Positions 17,702 to 26,520 of a stretch of 64,000 bases of DNA are shown here, in pieces. Each line of letters begins with the position of its first letter. Position 1 is the stretch's first letter. Below the pieces are notes generated by a model, which was given only the letters and a program-made list of their open reading frames with translations, was not told the origin of the DNA and ran no database searches. The position numbers and the translations under genes are program-made. The stretch is from Xanthobacteraceae bacterium (GTDB taxonomy: Bacteria > Pseudomonadota > Alphaproteobacteria > Rhizobiales > Xanthobacteraceae), in assembly GCA_019454205.1 (NCBI GenBank), contig CP075369.1, positions 868,001 through 932,000 on the forward strand, in the 5' to 3' direction.

Positions 17702-17915
17702 GAATTTTCCCCGGTCCAATTGCGATGAAGCCGCCGGTCCTCAATTGCGCGAAGCGCTCGACCGGATTTCGCAGATTGTTCTCGATGGTCTCCGACACGG
17801 CCATTTCCGGTGCGCGATTTCCAGCGCTATCGGAAAGGGCAATCGGCGCGACCTCGTTGTTGAAGCCGGCAAAAGCCACAAGTTCACGATCCCGGCGGAG
17901 GAAGTGCCGCACTGA
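17694..17915 (+). CDS. small conserved-looking protein of unknown function
   Basis: 73 residues overlapping the preceding gene by 8 nt. An amphipathic helix (PQLREALDRISQIVLDGLRHGHF) is followed by a basic segment (AIGKGNRRDLVVEAGKSHKFTIP). This layout would suit a DNA-binding accessory factor such as an excisionase or copy control protein, but I recognise no defining motif. The 138 bp that follow (17916-18053) contain nothing I can support. Confidence 0.6.
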   Translation: MAENFPRSNCDEAAGPQLREALDRISQIVLDGLRHGHFRCAISSAIGKGNRRDLVVEAGKSHKFTIPAEEVPH

Positions 17916-18053
17916 GGGCGGCTTAGACGGCGATCCCTGCGACGGGGACGCCGAAGATGCAGATCACTTTAGGTCCAGCGTTATCGGTGGGAATCCGAGA
18001 CCGGAGGCCAGGAGCACGGAGCGGCAAGAAAAGCCGGCCGTGAGGTCTTCGGA

Positions 18054-18287
18054 ATGAAACGTCTCGACGCTGCAAACGACAATGATGCGGGCAGGCAGAT
18101 CGCCCGCACCCGGCAAGTCTGGCAACCACGCCTCGGCCGCGACCTCACCGACGAGGACGCCCGGCAGATCACCGAGAACGTGACCGGCTTCTTCGCCGTT
18201 CTTGCCGAGTGGTCACACGCCGAAAGGCGCGCGGCCAACGACAACCGGGCGCCCTCCAAGTCGCACGACTGCGAGGTGCGCCAATGA
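18054..18287 (+). CDS. small protein of unknown function upstream of the primase-like gene
   Basis: 77 residues: MKRLDAANDNDAGRQIARTR, then WQPRLGRDLTDEDARQITENVTGFFAVLAEW and a second ANDN motif. Start and stop context fit a real gene, since the stop overlaps the next ATG (ATGA at 18284-18287). The duplicated ANDN motif and the helical middle are distinctive, but the function is unknown. It is probably expressed with the toprim and ATPase genes. Confidence 0.65.
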   Translation: MKRLDAANDNDAGRQIARTRQVWQPRLGRDLTDEDARQITENVTGFFAVLAEWSHAERRAANDNRAPSKSHDCEVRQ

Positions 18288-19180
18288 CCGCTGAAAGCAT
18301 CGCCAAGGCCCTCGGCGGGCGCAAGGCCGGCGCCGCCTGGATGGCGCGTTGTCCGGCGCATGACGACCGCACGCCGAGCCTCTCGATCGCCGACGCCGGC
18401 GACGGCAAGGTGCTCGTGCGATGCCATGCCGGATGCGATCAGCGCGACGTGATCGCCGCGCTTCGCGCGCGCGGCGCCTGGGACGCGGACGCGCGACAGC
18501 CGACCCGCTTTTCCCGCAAGCCCGATCGACCGCGGCCAGCCGAACCCGATTGCGATGCCATCAAGCGAACGGAAGCGGCGCTTGCCATTTGGCGCGGCTC
18601 GCAATCGGCCGAGGGGACGCCGGTGGAGACCTATCTCCGGTCGCGTGGTCTCACCGTTCCGATTCCTCCGTCGGTCCGCTTCCATGGCGGGCTGAAGCAT
18701 CCTTGGGGCGGCGTGTGGCCGGCGATGGTGGCGCTGGTGACGCACGGCGATAACGGCAAACCGATCGGCATTCACCGCACCTTCCTTGCCCGCGACGGCA
18801 AGGGAAAGGCGCCGGTCGATCCGGTGAAGATGATGCTCGGGCCGTGCCGGGGCGGCGCGGTGCATCTCGCCGAACCGCACGATGTGCTGATGGTCGGCGA
18901 AGGCATCGAGACCTGCCTCACCGCCATGCAGGCAAGCGGCCGTCCGGCATGGTCGGCGCTTTCGGCATCGGGCCTTCGCACCCTCGACCTGCCGCGCGAG
19001 GTCCAAGAGGTGATCGTGCTGGCCGATGGCGATGAACCCGGCGAAGCGTCGGCGCGGGATTGCGCTTGGCGTTGGAAGCGGGAAGGCCGGCGTGTGCGTA
19101 TTGCCCGCGCGCCGCAGGGTACGGACTTCAACGATCTGCTGATGCGTCCCGCACCTCGCATCAAGGAGGCCGCGCGATGA
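18284..19180 (+). CDS. zinc-finger/toprim primase-like protein
   Basis: 298 residues from ATG 18284. The N-terminus has a DnaG-like CHC2 zinc finger (CPAHDDRTPSLSI ... VRCHAGCD, about residues 23-51). A linker follows, then a toprim domain with the acidic glutamate in VGEGIETCLTAM and an ADGDEPGEA aspartate pair. Similar proteins on phages and plasmids synthesise primers or bind replication origins. The following ATPase overlaps by 4 nt, giving a primase plus helicase pair that suggests the excised element can replicate on its own. The frame is open upstream but those codons lie in the preceding gene. Confidence 0.85.
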   Translation: MTAESIAKALGGRKAGAAWMARCPAHDDRTPSLSIADAGDGKVLVRCHAGCDQRDVIAALRARGAWDADARQPTRFSRKPDRPRPAEPDCDAIKRTEAALAIWRGSQSAEGTPVETYLRSRGLTVPIPPSVRFHGGLKHPWGGVWPAMVALVTHGDNGKPIGIHRTFLARDGKGKAPVDPVKMMLGPCRGGAVHLAEPHDVLMVGEGIETCLTAMQASGRPAWSALSASGLRTLDLPREVQEVIVLADGDEPGEASARDCAWRWKREGRRVRIARAPQGTDFNDLLMRPAPRIKEAAR

Positions 19181-21129
19181 GCACGCTGGACAATGGCGAC
19201 AATGACGATCCGATCTGCGCCGCCATCGATGCCGCCGAGGAAGTGCGCGACCCGCTCGAGAGCATCGTCGAACGGACGGGCACCGATCCCGGCGCCGCCT
19301 TCGCGCCAGACGTGCTCGAATGCCTTGCGACGCTCAAGCGGGACAACCGCGCCGCCTTCGAGGCGCTGCGGGCGCAATTAAAGAAGGCCGGATGCCGGGT
19401 GACGGTGCTCGATGATGCGATCGCCGAGGAAAGCGGCGAAACGGGCGGGCGCGGCCCGACGCAGGCCGACATCCTGATCGAACTCGCGCAGACCGCCGAA
19501 CTGTTCCATGCGCCAGATGGCACCGGCTTCGCCGACCTCGACATCAACGGCCATCGCGAAACCTGGCCGATCCGCGCCAAGGGCTTCCGCCGCTGGCTTG
19601 CACGCCGTTTCTTCGAGGCGACGGGCGGGGCACCGAGTTCGGAGGCGCTGCAATCCGCGCTCAACGTGATCGAGGCGAAAGCGCATTTCGATGCGCCGGA
19701 ACGGCAGGTCCATATCCGCATCGGCGGACTCGATGGCCGTCTCTATCTCGACCTCGGCGACGAGGTATGGCGGGCGGTAGAGATCGATGCCGCCGGCTGG
19801 CGCGTGATCGACAATCCGCCGGTGCGCTTCCGCCGCGCCGCCGGGATGCAGGGATTGCCGGCGCCGATTGCCGGCGGTTCGGTCGAGGCGCTGCGATCGT
19901 TCCTCAATGTCCGCTCCGGCGCCGATTTCGTGCTGGTGGTCGCCTGGGCACTGGCCTGCTTACGCAATCGCGGGCCTTATCCGGTGATCGTGCTGTCGGG
20001 CGAGCAGGGTTCGGCGAAGTCCACCTTTTCTGCGATCCTGCGGGCACTGCTAGATCCCAACACCGCGCCGCTGCGCGCCTTGCCGCGCGAGGATCGCGAT
20101 CTGTTCATCGCCGCCAGCAACGGCCATGTGTTGGCCTTCGATAATGTGTCGGGCCTGCCGGCATGGATATCCGACACGCTATGCCGCCTTGCCACCGGTG
20201 GCGGCTTCGCGGTGCGCCAGCTCTATTCCGATCAGGATGAAGTGCTGTTCGACGCGGCCCGGCCGGTGATCCTCAATGGCATCGAGGACATCGTGACGCG
20301 GCCGGACCTCGCCGACCGCGCTCTGTTTCTCACGCTGGAGCCCATCCCGGAGGAACGCCGCCGGCCCGAGCAGGAATTGTGGGCGGCGTTCGACGCCGAA
20401 CGCCCGCGTATCCTTGGCGCGCTGCTTGACGCGGTGGCGCAGGGTCTGGCGATGCTGCCGCAAACGCGGCTCGACAGGCTGCCGCGCATGGCGGATTTCG
20501 CGCTGTGGGCGACGGCCTGCGAGACAGCATTGTGGCCCGCCGGCACATTCTGGTCGGCCTATTGTGGCAATCGCGACGAGGCGGTGGACGGCGTGATCGA
20601 CGCCGATCCGATCGCCGCCGCCGTGCGCGCTGTGATGACCACGCGGACGGAGTGGACGGGAACTGCCTCGGAGCTCCTGGGCGCCCTTGCCGAAATGGCG
20701 GGCGAGCGCGTCGCCAAGTCGAAGACCTGGCCCGATAGTCCTCGGGCGCTGGCGGGCCGCTTGCGCCGGGCCGCAACCTTCCTGCGCAAGGTCAGCATCG
20801 ACATCGGCTTCGAGCGCGAAGGCCGTGCGCGGACGCGGATCATCCGCATCACCACCGGGCCATTATCCGCGTCAGAAACCGGAGGGGCGCGACCGTCCGC
20901 ATCGTCCGCACCGTCCGCCAATCAGCCGAAGCTTATTCCCGCCAAGGGCTTTGCATCCCAAGGCTTGCAGACGGTCGGCGGCAATGCGGACGGTTCGAGG
21001 AGTGGCAACGGCCCGATCGTCCGCAGCAACCCGTTGAAATCCAACGGCGAGACCGATGCGGACGGTGCGGACGCAAATTGCCCGCCTCAATCCGCACCCG
21101 AAAACACGGGCTGGAGGGCGCGGCTATGA
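19177..21129 (+). CDS. large P-loop ATPase, replicative-helicase-like (SF3/DUF927 type)
   Basis: 650 residues from ATG 19177. Acidic N-terminus, then a phage/plasmid primase-helicase-like region, Walker A GEQGSAKST (near base 20000), and a Walker B-like VLAFDNVSGL about 45 residues on, with a sensor-like RPVILNGIEDI and arginine-finger-like DRALFLTLEPIPEERRR. The C-terminal part (SELLGALAEMAG ... FERE) resembles the domain at the end of D5/SF3 helicases. The last 80 residues are Ser/Ala/Pro-rich and probably disordered. It overlaps its neighbours by 4 nt on both sides. Likely loader or helicase for element replication; biochemical activity is inferred. Confidence 0.82.
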   Translation: MSTLDNGDNDDPICAAIDAAEEVRDPLESIVERTGTDPGAAFAPDVLECLATLKRDNRAAFEALRAQLKKAGCRVTVLDDAIAEESGETGGRGPTQADILIELAQTAELFHAPDGTGFADLDINGHRETWPIRAKGFRRWLARRFFEATGGAPSSEALQSALNVIEAKAHFDAPERQVHIRIGGLDGRLYLDLGDEVWRAVEIDAAGWRVIDNPPVRFRRAAGMQGLPAPIAGGSVEALRSFLNVRSGADFVLVVAWALACLRNRGPYPVIVLSGEQGSAKSTFSAILRALLDPNTAPLRALPREDRDLFIAASNGHVLAFDNVSGLPAWISDTLCRLATGGGFAVRQLYSDQDEVLFDAARPVILNGIEDIVTRPDLADRALFLTLEPIPEERRRPEQELWAAFDAERPRILGALLDAVAQGLAMLPQTRLDRLPRMADFALWATACETALWPAGTFWSAYCGNRDEAVDGVIDADPIAAAVRAVMTTRTEWTGTASELLGALAEMAGERVAKSKTWPDSPRALAGRLRRAATFLRKVSIDIGFEREGRARTRIIRITTGPLSASETGGARPSASSAPSANQPKLIPAKGFASQGLQTVGGNADGSRSGNGPIVRSNPLKSNGETDADGADANCPPQSAPENTGWRARL

Positions 21130-21629
21130 GCGCCGTCCAAGCCCTCAAGGCGGCCCGCAATGCCGGCGTTCGGATCGGCGTCGATGGCGATGCCCTCACG
21201 CTCGACGCCGACGCCGCGCCGGATGCCGCCGTGCTGGACCTGCTTTCGCGTCACAAGGCGGGCGTGATGGCGCTGCTGCGCACCGGCAACGACGGATGGT
21301 CGGGCGAGGACTGGTGGACGTTGTTCGACGAACGGGCGGCAATCGCCGAGTTTGAGGGCGGGCTGCCGCGCTCGTCAGCAGAGGCCCGCGCCTTCGAGTG
21401 CTGTGTGGTCGAATGGCTCAACCGCAATCCGGTGCGCTCGCCGTCCGGCCGCTGCCTGGGCTGTGGTGGAAGCGAACACGCTCACGACAAGCTGCTGCCG
21501 TTCGGCATCGAACCGACGGGACATGCCTGGCTGCATTCGCGCTGCTGGCCGGCATGGCACGCCGCGCGCAAAGCCGAGGCAATTGCCGCACTGGCGACGA
21601 TGGGAATCGACCAACCGAGGGCACATTGA
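21126..21629 (+). CDS. TubC-N-like domain fused to a Cys/His-rich domain
   Basis: 167 residues. The first 50 (ALKAARNAGVRIGVDGDALT ... LSRHKAGVMALLR) closely follow the pattern of the TubC N-terminal docking domain, known from multienzyme megasynthases and also from mobile-element proteins. The second half has CLGCGGSEHAHDK and a later HSRCWPAWH, which together could bind one zinc ion. Start and stop overlap neighbours (ATGA at 21126, TGATG at 21627). Probably a protein-protein docking component of the replication module; function unproven. Confidence 0.7.
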   Translation: MSAVQALKAARNAGVRIGVDGDALTLDADAAPDAAVLDLLSRHKAGVMALLRTGNDGWSGEDWWTLFDERAAIAEFEGGLPRSSAEARAFECCVVEWLNRNPVRSPSGRCLGCGGSEHAHDKLLPFGIEPTGHAWLHSRCWPAWHAARKAEAIAALATMGIDQPRAH

Positions 21630-22300
21630 TGACCGGAAAAAAGACTGCCAAGGAAAACAAGCCATCAACGGTGGTCGCCAACGATCCCGACGATCTGAAG
21701 GGAACGCTGAAGAACATCGGCGGCTCGCGTTCCGACCATTGGAACAACATTCTTGCCAATCAGGCCGTGCAGGCGCTGTGGCTGAAGAACTCAAGCCCGG
21801 AAGAACGTGACAAGCAATTGAGCGCCACGGTTGCGGCGCTGGTCGGCATCGGGCCGAAGGACGAGCTGGAAGGCATGATGGCGGCCCAACTGATCGCCGC
21901 CCACAACGCCGCGATGGAATGCTACCGCCGCGCCATGATCGGCGAACAGACCTTCGAGGGCCGGCGCGAGAACCTCGCCCAGGCCAATAAACTTTCCCGC
22001 AGCTTCGCCACGCTGCTCGAAGCCCTCAACCGCCACCGCGGCAAGGGCCAGCAGAAGGTCACGGTTGAGCACGTCCACGTCCATTCCGGTGGGCAAGCCA
22101 TGGTGGGCGTGGTCGAGCCGGCGGGGGGTGGGGATCGCGCGAAATCAGAGGATCAACCCCATGCAAAAGCAATTGCCCATGCACCGCAGCCCACGATGCG
22201 GCGCGCGGACGCGGAACGGGAGCCGGTGCCGGTCGCCGGCGATGCCGAACGGTCGCTGCCGGCTGCACGGCGGCCTGTCGCCGGGCGCGCCGAAGGGTAA
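21629..22300 (+). CDS. element-encoded protein of unknown function with HVHVH motif
   Basis: 223 residues from ATG 21629. A helical middle (EGMMAAQLIAAHNAAMECYRR, then a Leu/Arg-rich segment from RRENLAQANKLSRSF) precedes VTVEHVHVHSGGQAMVG and a Pro/Arg-rich tail. The arrangement is reminiscent of phage packaging or recombination accessory proteins, but I cannot name a family. The last 140 nt overlap out of frame with the next gene. Its first base is the last base of the previous stop. Confidence 0.7.
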   Translation: MTGKKTAKENKPSTVVANDPDDLKGTLKNIGGSRSDHWNNILANQAVQALWLKNSSPEERDKQLSATVAALVGIGPKDELEGMMAAQLIAAHNAAMECYRRAMIGEQTFEGRRENLAQANKLSRSFATLLEALNRHRGKGQQKVTVEHVHVHSGGQAMVGVVEPAGGGDRAKSEDQPHAKAIAHAPQPTMRRADAEREPVPVAGDAERSLPAARRPVAGRAEG

Positions 22301-22418
22301 CAGGAACGCGCTAAAGCACGGCCGCTATACCGCCGAGGCGGTCGCGAGCCGGCGCGAGGTCGCGGCGCTGATCCGCGCCATGAAAGGGCTCGCCGACGCA
22401 GCCGACGAGACGGATTAA
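22161..22418 (+). CDS. small Cys-rich protein with HGG...GAPKGNRNALKHG motif
   Basis: 85 residues from ATG 22161. Cys residues in RCGARTRNGSRCRSPAM and GRCRLHGG suggest one zinc site, followed by SPGAPKGNRNALKHGRYT, a motif I know from small proteins near phage terminase genes and mobile elements, then a helical tail. It is encoded in a different frame over the last 140 nt of the preceding gene. The motif density supports it as real, and probably nucleic-acid-binding. It is the last gene of the replication-type module. Confidence 0.68.
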   Translation: MQKQLPMHRSPRCGARTRNGSRCRSPAMPNGRCRLHGGLSPGAPKGNRNALKHGRYTAEAVASRREVAALIRAMKGLADAADETD

Positions 22419-22506
22419 ACCCTCGGGCGACCGGGGGGGCGGCCATAGGTTCTTTCCGGCGCAATACGCATGCGGGCGGCAAAAGCGCGTCCCGCCGCCA
22501 GCGGCA

Positions 22507-22552
22507 GGGGTGCGAACCGGGTGCGCACCCCTGGGTTCGCGGGTTCGCACCC
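22507..22552. repeat. nested palindromes upstream of hsdR
   Basis: GGGTGCGAACC (22508-22518) pairs with GGTTCGCACCC (22542-22552), and between them GGGTGCGCACCC (22519-22530) is itself self-complementary. A related GGTGCGCATCC follows at 22563-22573. It lies in the 205-bp gap before hsdR and may end the upstream transcript or bind a regulator of the restriction operon. There is no T-tract. Confidence 0.5.
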
Positions 22553-22623
22553 GGATGCAAACGGTGCGCATCCGTGCCAGTACTCAATTTTGACTTGAAC
22601 GATTGAAGGATTCGCCCGCGACG

Positions 22624-25059
22624 ATGGATAAACGGAGCCTCACCGAACGCGATATCTGCACGAAGTTCATCCTGCCGGCCGTCAAGCGCGCCGGCTGGGA
22701 CGAGATGGTGCAGGTTCGGGAGGAGGTCTATTTCACCAAGGGTAGGATCATCGTGCGCGGCAAGCTGGTGACGCGCGGCAAGGCCAAGAAGGCCGACTTC
22801 GTTCTCTACTACAAGCCGAATATCCCGATCGCGCTGATCGAGGCCAAGGACAACACGCATGCGGTCGGCCACGGCATCCAGCAGGGCCTCGACTACGCCG
22901 CGACGCTGGATATCCCGTTCGTGTTTTCCTCGAACGGCGACGGCTTCGTGTTCCACGACCGCACCGGCCGGAGCGTCCCGATCGAAACCAATCTCGGGCT
23001 CGACGCCTTCCCGTCACCCGCCGATCTGTGGGCGCGCTATCGCGCCTGGAAGGGCCTCGACGCCGAAGCCGAACAGATCGTGCTTCAGGACTATTTTGAC
23101 GACGGCAGCGGCAAGGCGCCGCGCTATTATCAGGTGAACGCCGTCAACGGCGCGATCGAGGCCATCGCCAAGGGCCGCGACCGCGTGCTGCTGGTGATGG
23201 CGACCGGCACCGGCAAGACCTACACCGCGTTTCAGATCATCTGGCGCCTGTGGAAGGCGGGCCGCAAGAAGCGAATCCTGTTCCTCGCCGACCGCAACGT
23301 GCTGATCGACCAGACGATGGTCAATGACTTCCGCCCGTTCGGCGCTGCGATGGCGAAGCTTTCGACAAATGCCAAGACGATCGAGCGGCAGGACGGCACC
23401 ACGGTCGATCTGACGCTGGCGCTCGACCGGAAGCGGCGCATCGACACCGCCTTTGAGGTCTATCTCGGGCTCTATCAGGCGATCACCGGGCCGGAGGAGC
23501 GGCAGAAGCTCTATCGCGAGTTCTCGGCCGGCTTCTTCGACCTGATCGTGATCGACGAATGCCATCGCGGCAGCGCGGCCGAGGATTCGGCCTGGCGGGA
23601 AATCCTGACGCACTTTTCCGGCGCGACGCAGATCGGCCTCACCGCCACGCCGAAGGAAACCGAATACGTCTCCAACACCGATTATTTTGGCGAGCCGGTC
23701 TTCACCTATTCGCTGAAGCAGGGGATCAGCGACGGCTTCCTCGCGCCCTACAAGGTCATCAAGGTTCACATCGACCGCGACGTGGAAGGCTATCGCCCGG
23801 AACTCGGCCAGCTCGACCGCGACGGCAACGAGGTCGAGGACCGCATCTACAACACGAAGGATTTCGACCGGAACATCGTGCTCGATGACCGCACGGTGCT
23901 GACCGCCAAGAAGATCACCGAGTTCCTGAAGGAGAGCGGCGACCGCTTCCAGAAGACCATCGTGTTCTGCGTCGATGAGGAACACGCGGCGCGGATGCGG
24001 CAAGCGCTGGTCAACGAGAACGCCGACCTGGTCGCGGAAAACGCGCGCTATGTCATGCGCATCACCGGCAGCGACAAGGAAGGCCAGGACCAGCTCGGCA
24101 ACTTCATCGACCCGGAATCGAAATATCCCGTGCTGGTGACAACCTCGCGGCTTCTCTCGACTGGCGTCGATGCGCAGACCTGCCAGCTGATCGTACTCGA
24201 TCGCGCGGTAGGCTCGATGACCGAGTTCAAGCAGATCGTCGGGCGCGGCACGCGCGTCCACGAAGACACCAAGAAGTTCTTCTTCACGCTGATCGACTTT
24301 CGCGGCGCGACCAGCCATTTCGCCGACCCGGATTTCGACGGCGATCCGGTGCAGATTTACGAGCCGGGCGAAGGCGACCCGATCACGCCGCCCGACGACG
24401 CGGCGCAGGGCGACGACACCATCCCGCCGAAACCCGGCGACGACGAAACGGTGGTCGATCAGCCGGGCCTGCCGCTGCCGCCCGGTGGCCCGATCCGAAA
24501 GATTTATGTCGATGGCGTCGGCGCCCGCATCCTCGCCGAGCGCGTCGAATATCTCGACGAGAACGGCAAGCTCGTCACCGAATCCCTGCGCGACTTCACC
24601 AAGACGGCGCTGAAGAAGCGCTTCGCCAGCCTGGACGATTTCCTCAAGCGCTGGAAATCGGCGGAGCGCAAGCAGGCGATCATCGAGGAACTGGAAGCCG
24701 AGGGCCTGGCGCTCGACGCCGTGGCGGACGAACTCGGCAAGAACCTTGATCCCTTCGATCTGATTTGCCACGTCGCCTTCGACAAGAAGCCGCTCACCCG
24801 TCGCGAGCGGGCCGAGAACGTCAGGAAGCGCGACGTGTTCACCAAATACGGGCCGCAAGCCCGCGCCGTGCTCGATGCGCTGCTGGAGAAGTATCGCGAC
24901 GAGGGCGTGCTCAATCTCGACGACGCCAACGTGCTGAAGGTGACGCCCTTCACCGCCATGGGCACGCCCTTGCAACTCATCAAGGCGTTCGGCGGCAAGG
25001 AGGGTTTCGAAAAGGCCGTCCACGAGATGCAGGACGCGCTCTATCAGGAGACCGCTTGA
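22624..25059 (+). CDS. hsdR: type I restriction endonuclease subunit R
   Basis: 811 residues from ATG 22624 (GAAGGA about 13 nt upstream; TTG 22603 is an alternative). The N-terminal PD-(D/E)xK nuclease shows Asp58 and Glu73-x-Lys75 (IEAKD). The SF2 translocase motor follows: motif I ATGTGKT (193-199), motif II DECH (311-314), motif III LTATP and motif VI QIVGRGTRVHED. A Pro/Asp-rich linker (about 590-630) leads to the C-terminal HsdM-interaction region. The subunit cleaves unmodified DNA after ATP-driven translocation, in complex with HsdM and HsdS. It is followed by hsdM after 3 nt. Confidence 0.97.
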   Translation: MDKRSLTERDICTKFILPAVKRAGWDEMVQVREEVYFTKGRIIVRGKLVTRGKAKKADFVLYYKPNIPIALIEAKDNTHAVGHGIQQGLDYAATLDIPFVFSSNGDGFVFHDRTGRSVPIETNLGLDAFPSPADLWARYRAWKGLDAEAEQIVLQDYFDDGSGKAPRYYQVNAVNGAIEAIAKGRDRVLLVMATGTGKTYTAFQIIWRLWKAGRKKRILFLADRNVLIDQTMVNDFRPFGAAMAKLSTNAKTIERQDGTTVDLTLALDRKRRIDTAFEVYLGLYQAITGPEERQKLYREFSAGFFDLIVIDECHRGSAAEDSAWREILTHFSGATQIGLTATPKETEYVSNTDYFGEPVFTYSLKQGISDGFLAPYKVIKVHIDRDVEGYRPELGQLDRDGNEVEDRIYNTKDFDRNIVLDDRTVLTAKKITEFLKESGDRFQKTIVFCVDEEHAARMRQALVNENADLVAENARYVMRITGSDKEGQDQLGNFIDPESKYPVLVTTSRLLSTGVDAQTCQLIVLDRAVGSMTEFKQIVGRGTRVHEDTKKFFFTLIDFRGATSHFADPDFDGDPVQIYEPGEGDPITPPDDAAQGDDTIPPKPGDDETVVDQPGLPLPPGGPIRKIYVDGVGARILAERVEYLDENGKLVTESLRDFTKTALKKRFASLDDFLKRWKSAERKQAIIEELEAEGLALDAVADELGKNLDPFDLICHVAFDKKPLTRRERAENVRKRDVFTKYGPQARAVLDALLEKYRDEGVLNLDDANVLKVTPFTAMGTPLQLIKAFGGKEGFEKAVHEMQDALYQETA

Positions 25060-25062
25060 GCC

Positions 25063-26520
25063 ATGATCGTCCGCACCACCGTCAAATCCATTCAGGACAT
25101 CATGCGCCAGGACGTGGGCGTGGATGGCGATGCGCAGCGCATCAGTCAGCTCACCTGGCTGTTCTTCCTCAAGATCATCGACGATCAGGATCAGGAACTC
25201 GAAATCACCAAGGACGGCTATCGCTCGCCGATCCCCGAGCGTTTCCAGTGGCGCAACTGGGCGGCGGACCCGGAAGGCATCACCGGGCAAGCGTTGCTCG
25301 ATTTCGTCAACGACGAGCTGTTTCCGGCGCTGAAGGGATTGCAGGTTTCCGCCAAGCCGGGCGACCGCCGCCGCGTGGTGCGCGACGTGTTCGAGGACGC
25401 CTACAACTACATGAAATCCGGCCAGTTGCTGCGGCAGGTGGTGAACAAGATCAATCAGGTCGATTTCAACAATCTCGACGAGCGGCGGCACTTCGGCGAG
25501 TTCTACGAGCAGTTGCTCAACGACCTGCAATCGGCCGGGAATGCCGGCGAGTACTATACGCCGCGCGCCGTGACCGCCTTCATGGTCGATCGCATCGATC
25601 CGCATCCCGGCGAAATCCTGTTCGATCCCGCCTGCGGCACGGGCGGGTTTCTCACCTGCGCCATCCGCCACATGGAAGCCAAGGGCTATGTCCGCACGCC
25701 GAAGCAGCGCGAGACCATGCAGGCGAGCCTGCGCGCGGTGGAGAAGAAGCAGCTTCCGCACATGCTGTGCGTCACCAACATGCTGTTGCACGGCATCGAG
25801 GACCCGAGCTTCGTCAAGCACGACAACACGCTGGCCCGGCCGCTGATTTCGTGGAGCAAGGACGAACGCGTCGATATCGTCGTCACCAATCCGCCCTTCG
25901 GCGGCAAGGAGGAGGACGGCATCGAGAACAATTTTCCGACCTTCCGCACCAAGGAAACCGCCGACTTGTTCCTGGCGCTGATCGTGCGGCTGCTCAAGAC
26001 CGATGGCCGCGCCGCCGTGGTGCTGCCGGACGGCACGCTGTTCGGCGAGGGCGTCAAGACGCGGCTCAAGGAACATCTGATGGAGGAGTGCAACCTCCAC
26101 ACCATCGTTCGTTTGCCCAATTCGGTGTTCAAGCCCTATGCCTCGATCGGCACCAACCTGCTGTTCTTCGAGAAGGGCACGCCGACGCGCGACATCTGGT
26201 TCTATGAGCACCGCGTGCCCGAGGGCCAGAAAGCCTATTCGATGACCAGGCCGATCCGGCTGGAGCATTTTCAGGGCTGCATCGAGTGGTGGGGCGGCAA
26301 GGATCGGATTGGCCGCGAGGAGACGCCGCAGGCGTGGCGCGTCAAGGCCGAGGATGTGAAGGCGCGCGGCTACAATCTCGACATCAAGAACCCGCACGCG
26401 GTGGCGGACGATCACGGCGACCCGGAAACGCTGCTGAAAGACCTCGCACGCGCGGAAAAGGAGACGGCCACCTATCGCGATCAGTTGAAGGCGATCCTCG
26501 CCGAGGCGCTGGCCCGATGA
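25063..26520 (+). CDS. hsdM: type I restriction-modification DNA methyltransferase subunit M
   Basis: 485 residues; N6-adenine methyltransferase. An N-terminal helical HsdM domain (about 1-150) precedes motif X GEYYTPR (162-168), motif I FDPACGTGGF (187-196) binding SAM, and catalytic motif IV NPPF (276-279, preceded by VVT). Full family length. It overlaps hsdS by 4 nt (ATGA). Needed for both self-protection and cleavage, as M2S methylates and R2M2S cuts. All motifs look intact, so the system is probably functional. Confidence 0.97.
   Translation: MIVRTTVKSIQDIMRQDVGVDGDAQRISQLTWLFFLKIIDDQDQELEITKDGYRSPIPERFQWRNWAADPEGITGQALLDFVNDELFPALKGLQVSAKPGDRRRVVRDVFEDAYNYMKSGQLLRQVVNKINQVDFNNLDERRHFGEFYEQLLNDLQSAGNAGEYYTPRAVTAFMVDRIDPHPGEILFDPACGTGGFLTCAIRHMEAKGYVRTPKQRETMQASLRAVEKKQLPHMLCVTNMLLHGIEDPSFVKHDNTLARPLISWSKDERVDIVVTNPPFGGKEEDGIENNFPTFRTKETADLFLALIVRLLKTDGRAAVVLPDGTLFGEGVKTRLKEHLMEECNLHTIVRLPNSVFKPYASIGTNLLFFEKGTPTRDIWFYEHRVPEGQKAYSMTRPIRLEHFQGCIEWWGGKDRIGREETPQAWRVKAEDVKARGYNLDIKNPHAVADDHGDPETLLKDLARAEKETATYRDQLKAILAEALAR

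Noticed and set aside
23014..26415. 1133-residue open frame on the minus strand across hsdR and hsdM
   Set aside because: Antisense to two clearly conserved genes; its sequence is low in family-like motifs and its openness follows from GC-rich codon use of the real genes.
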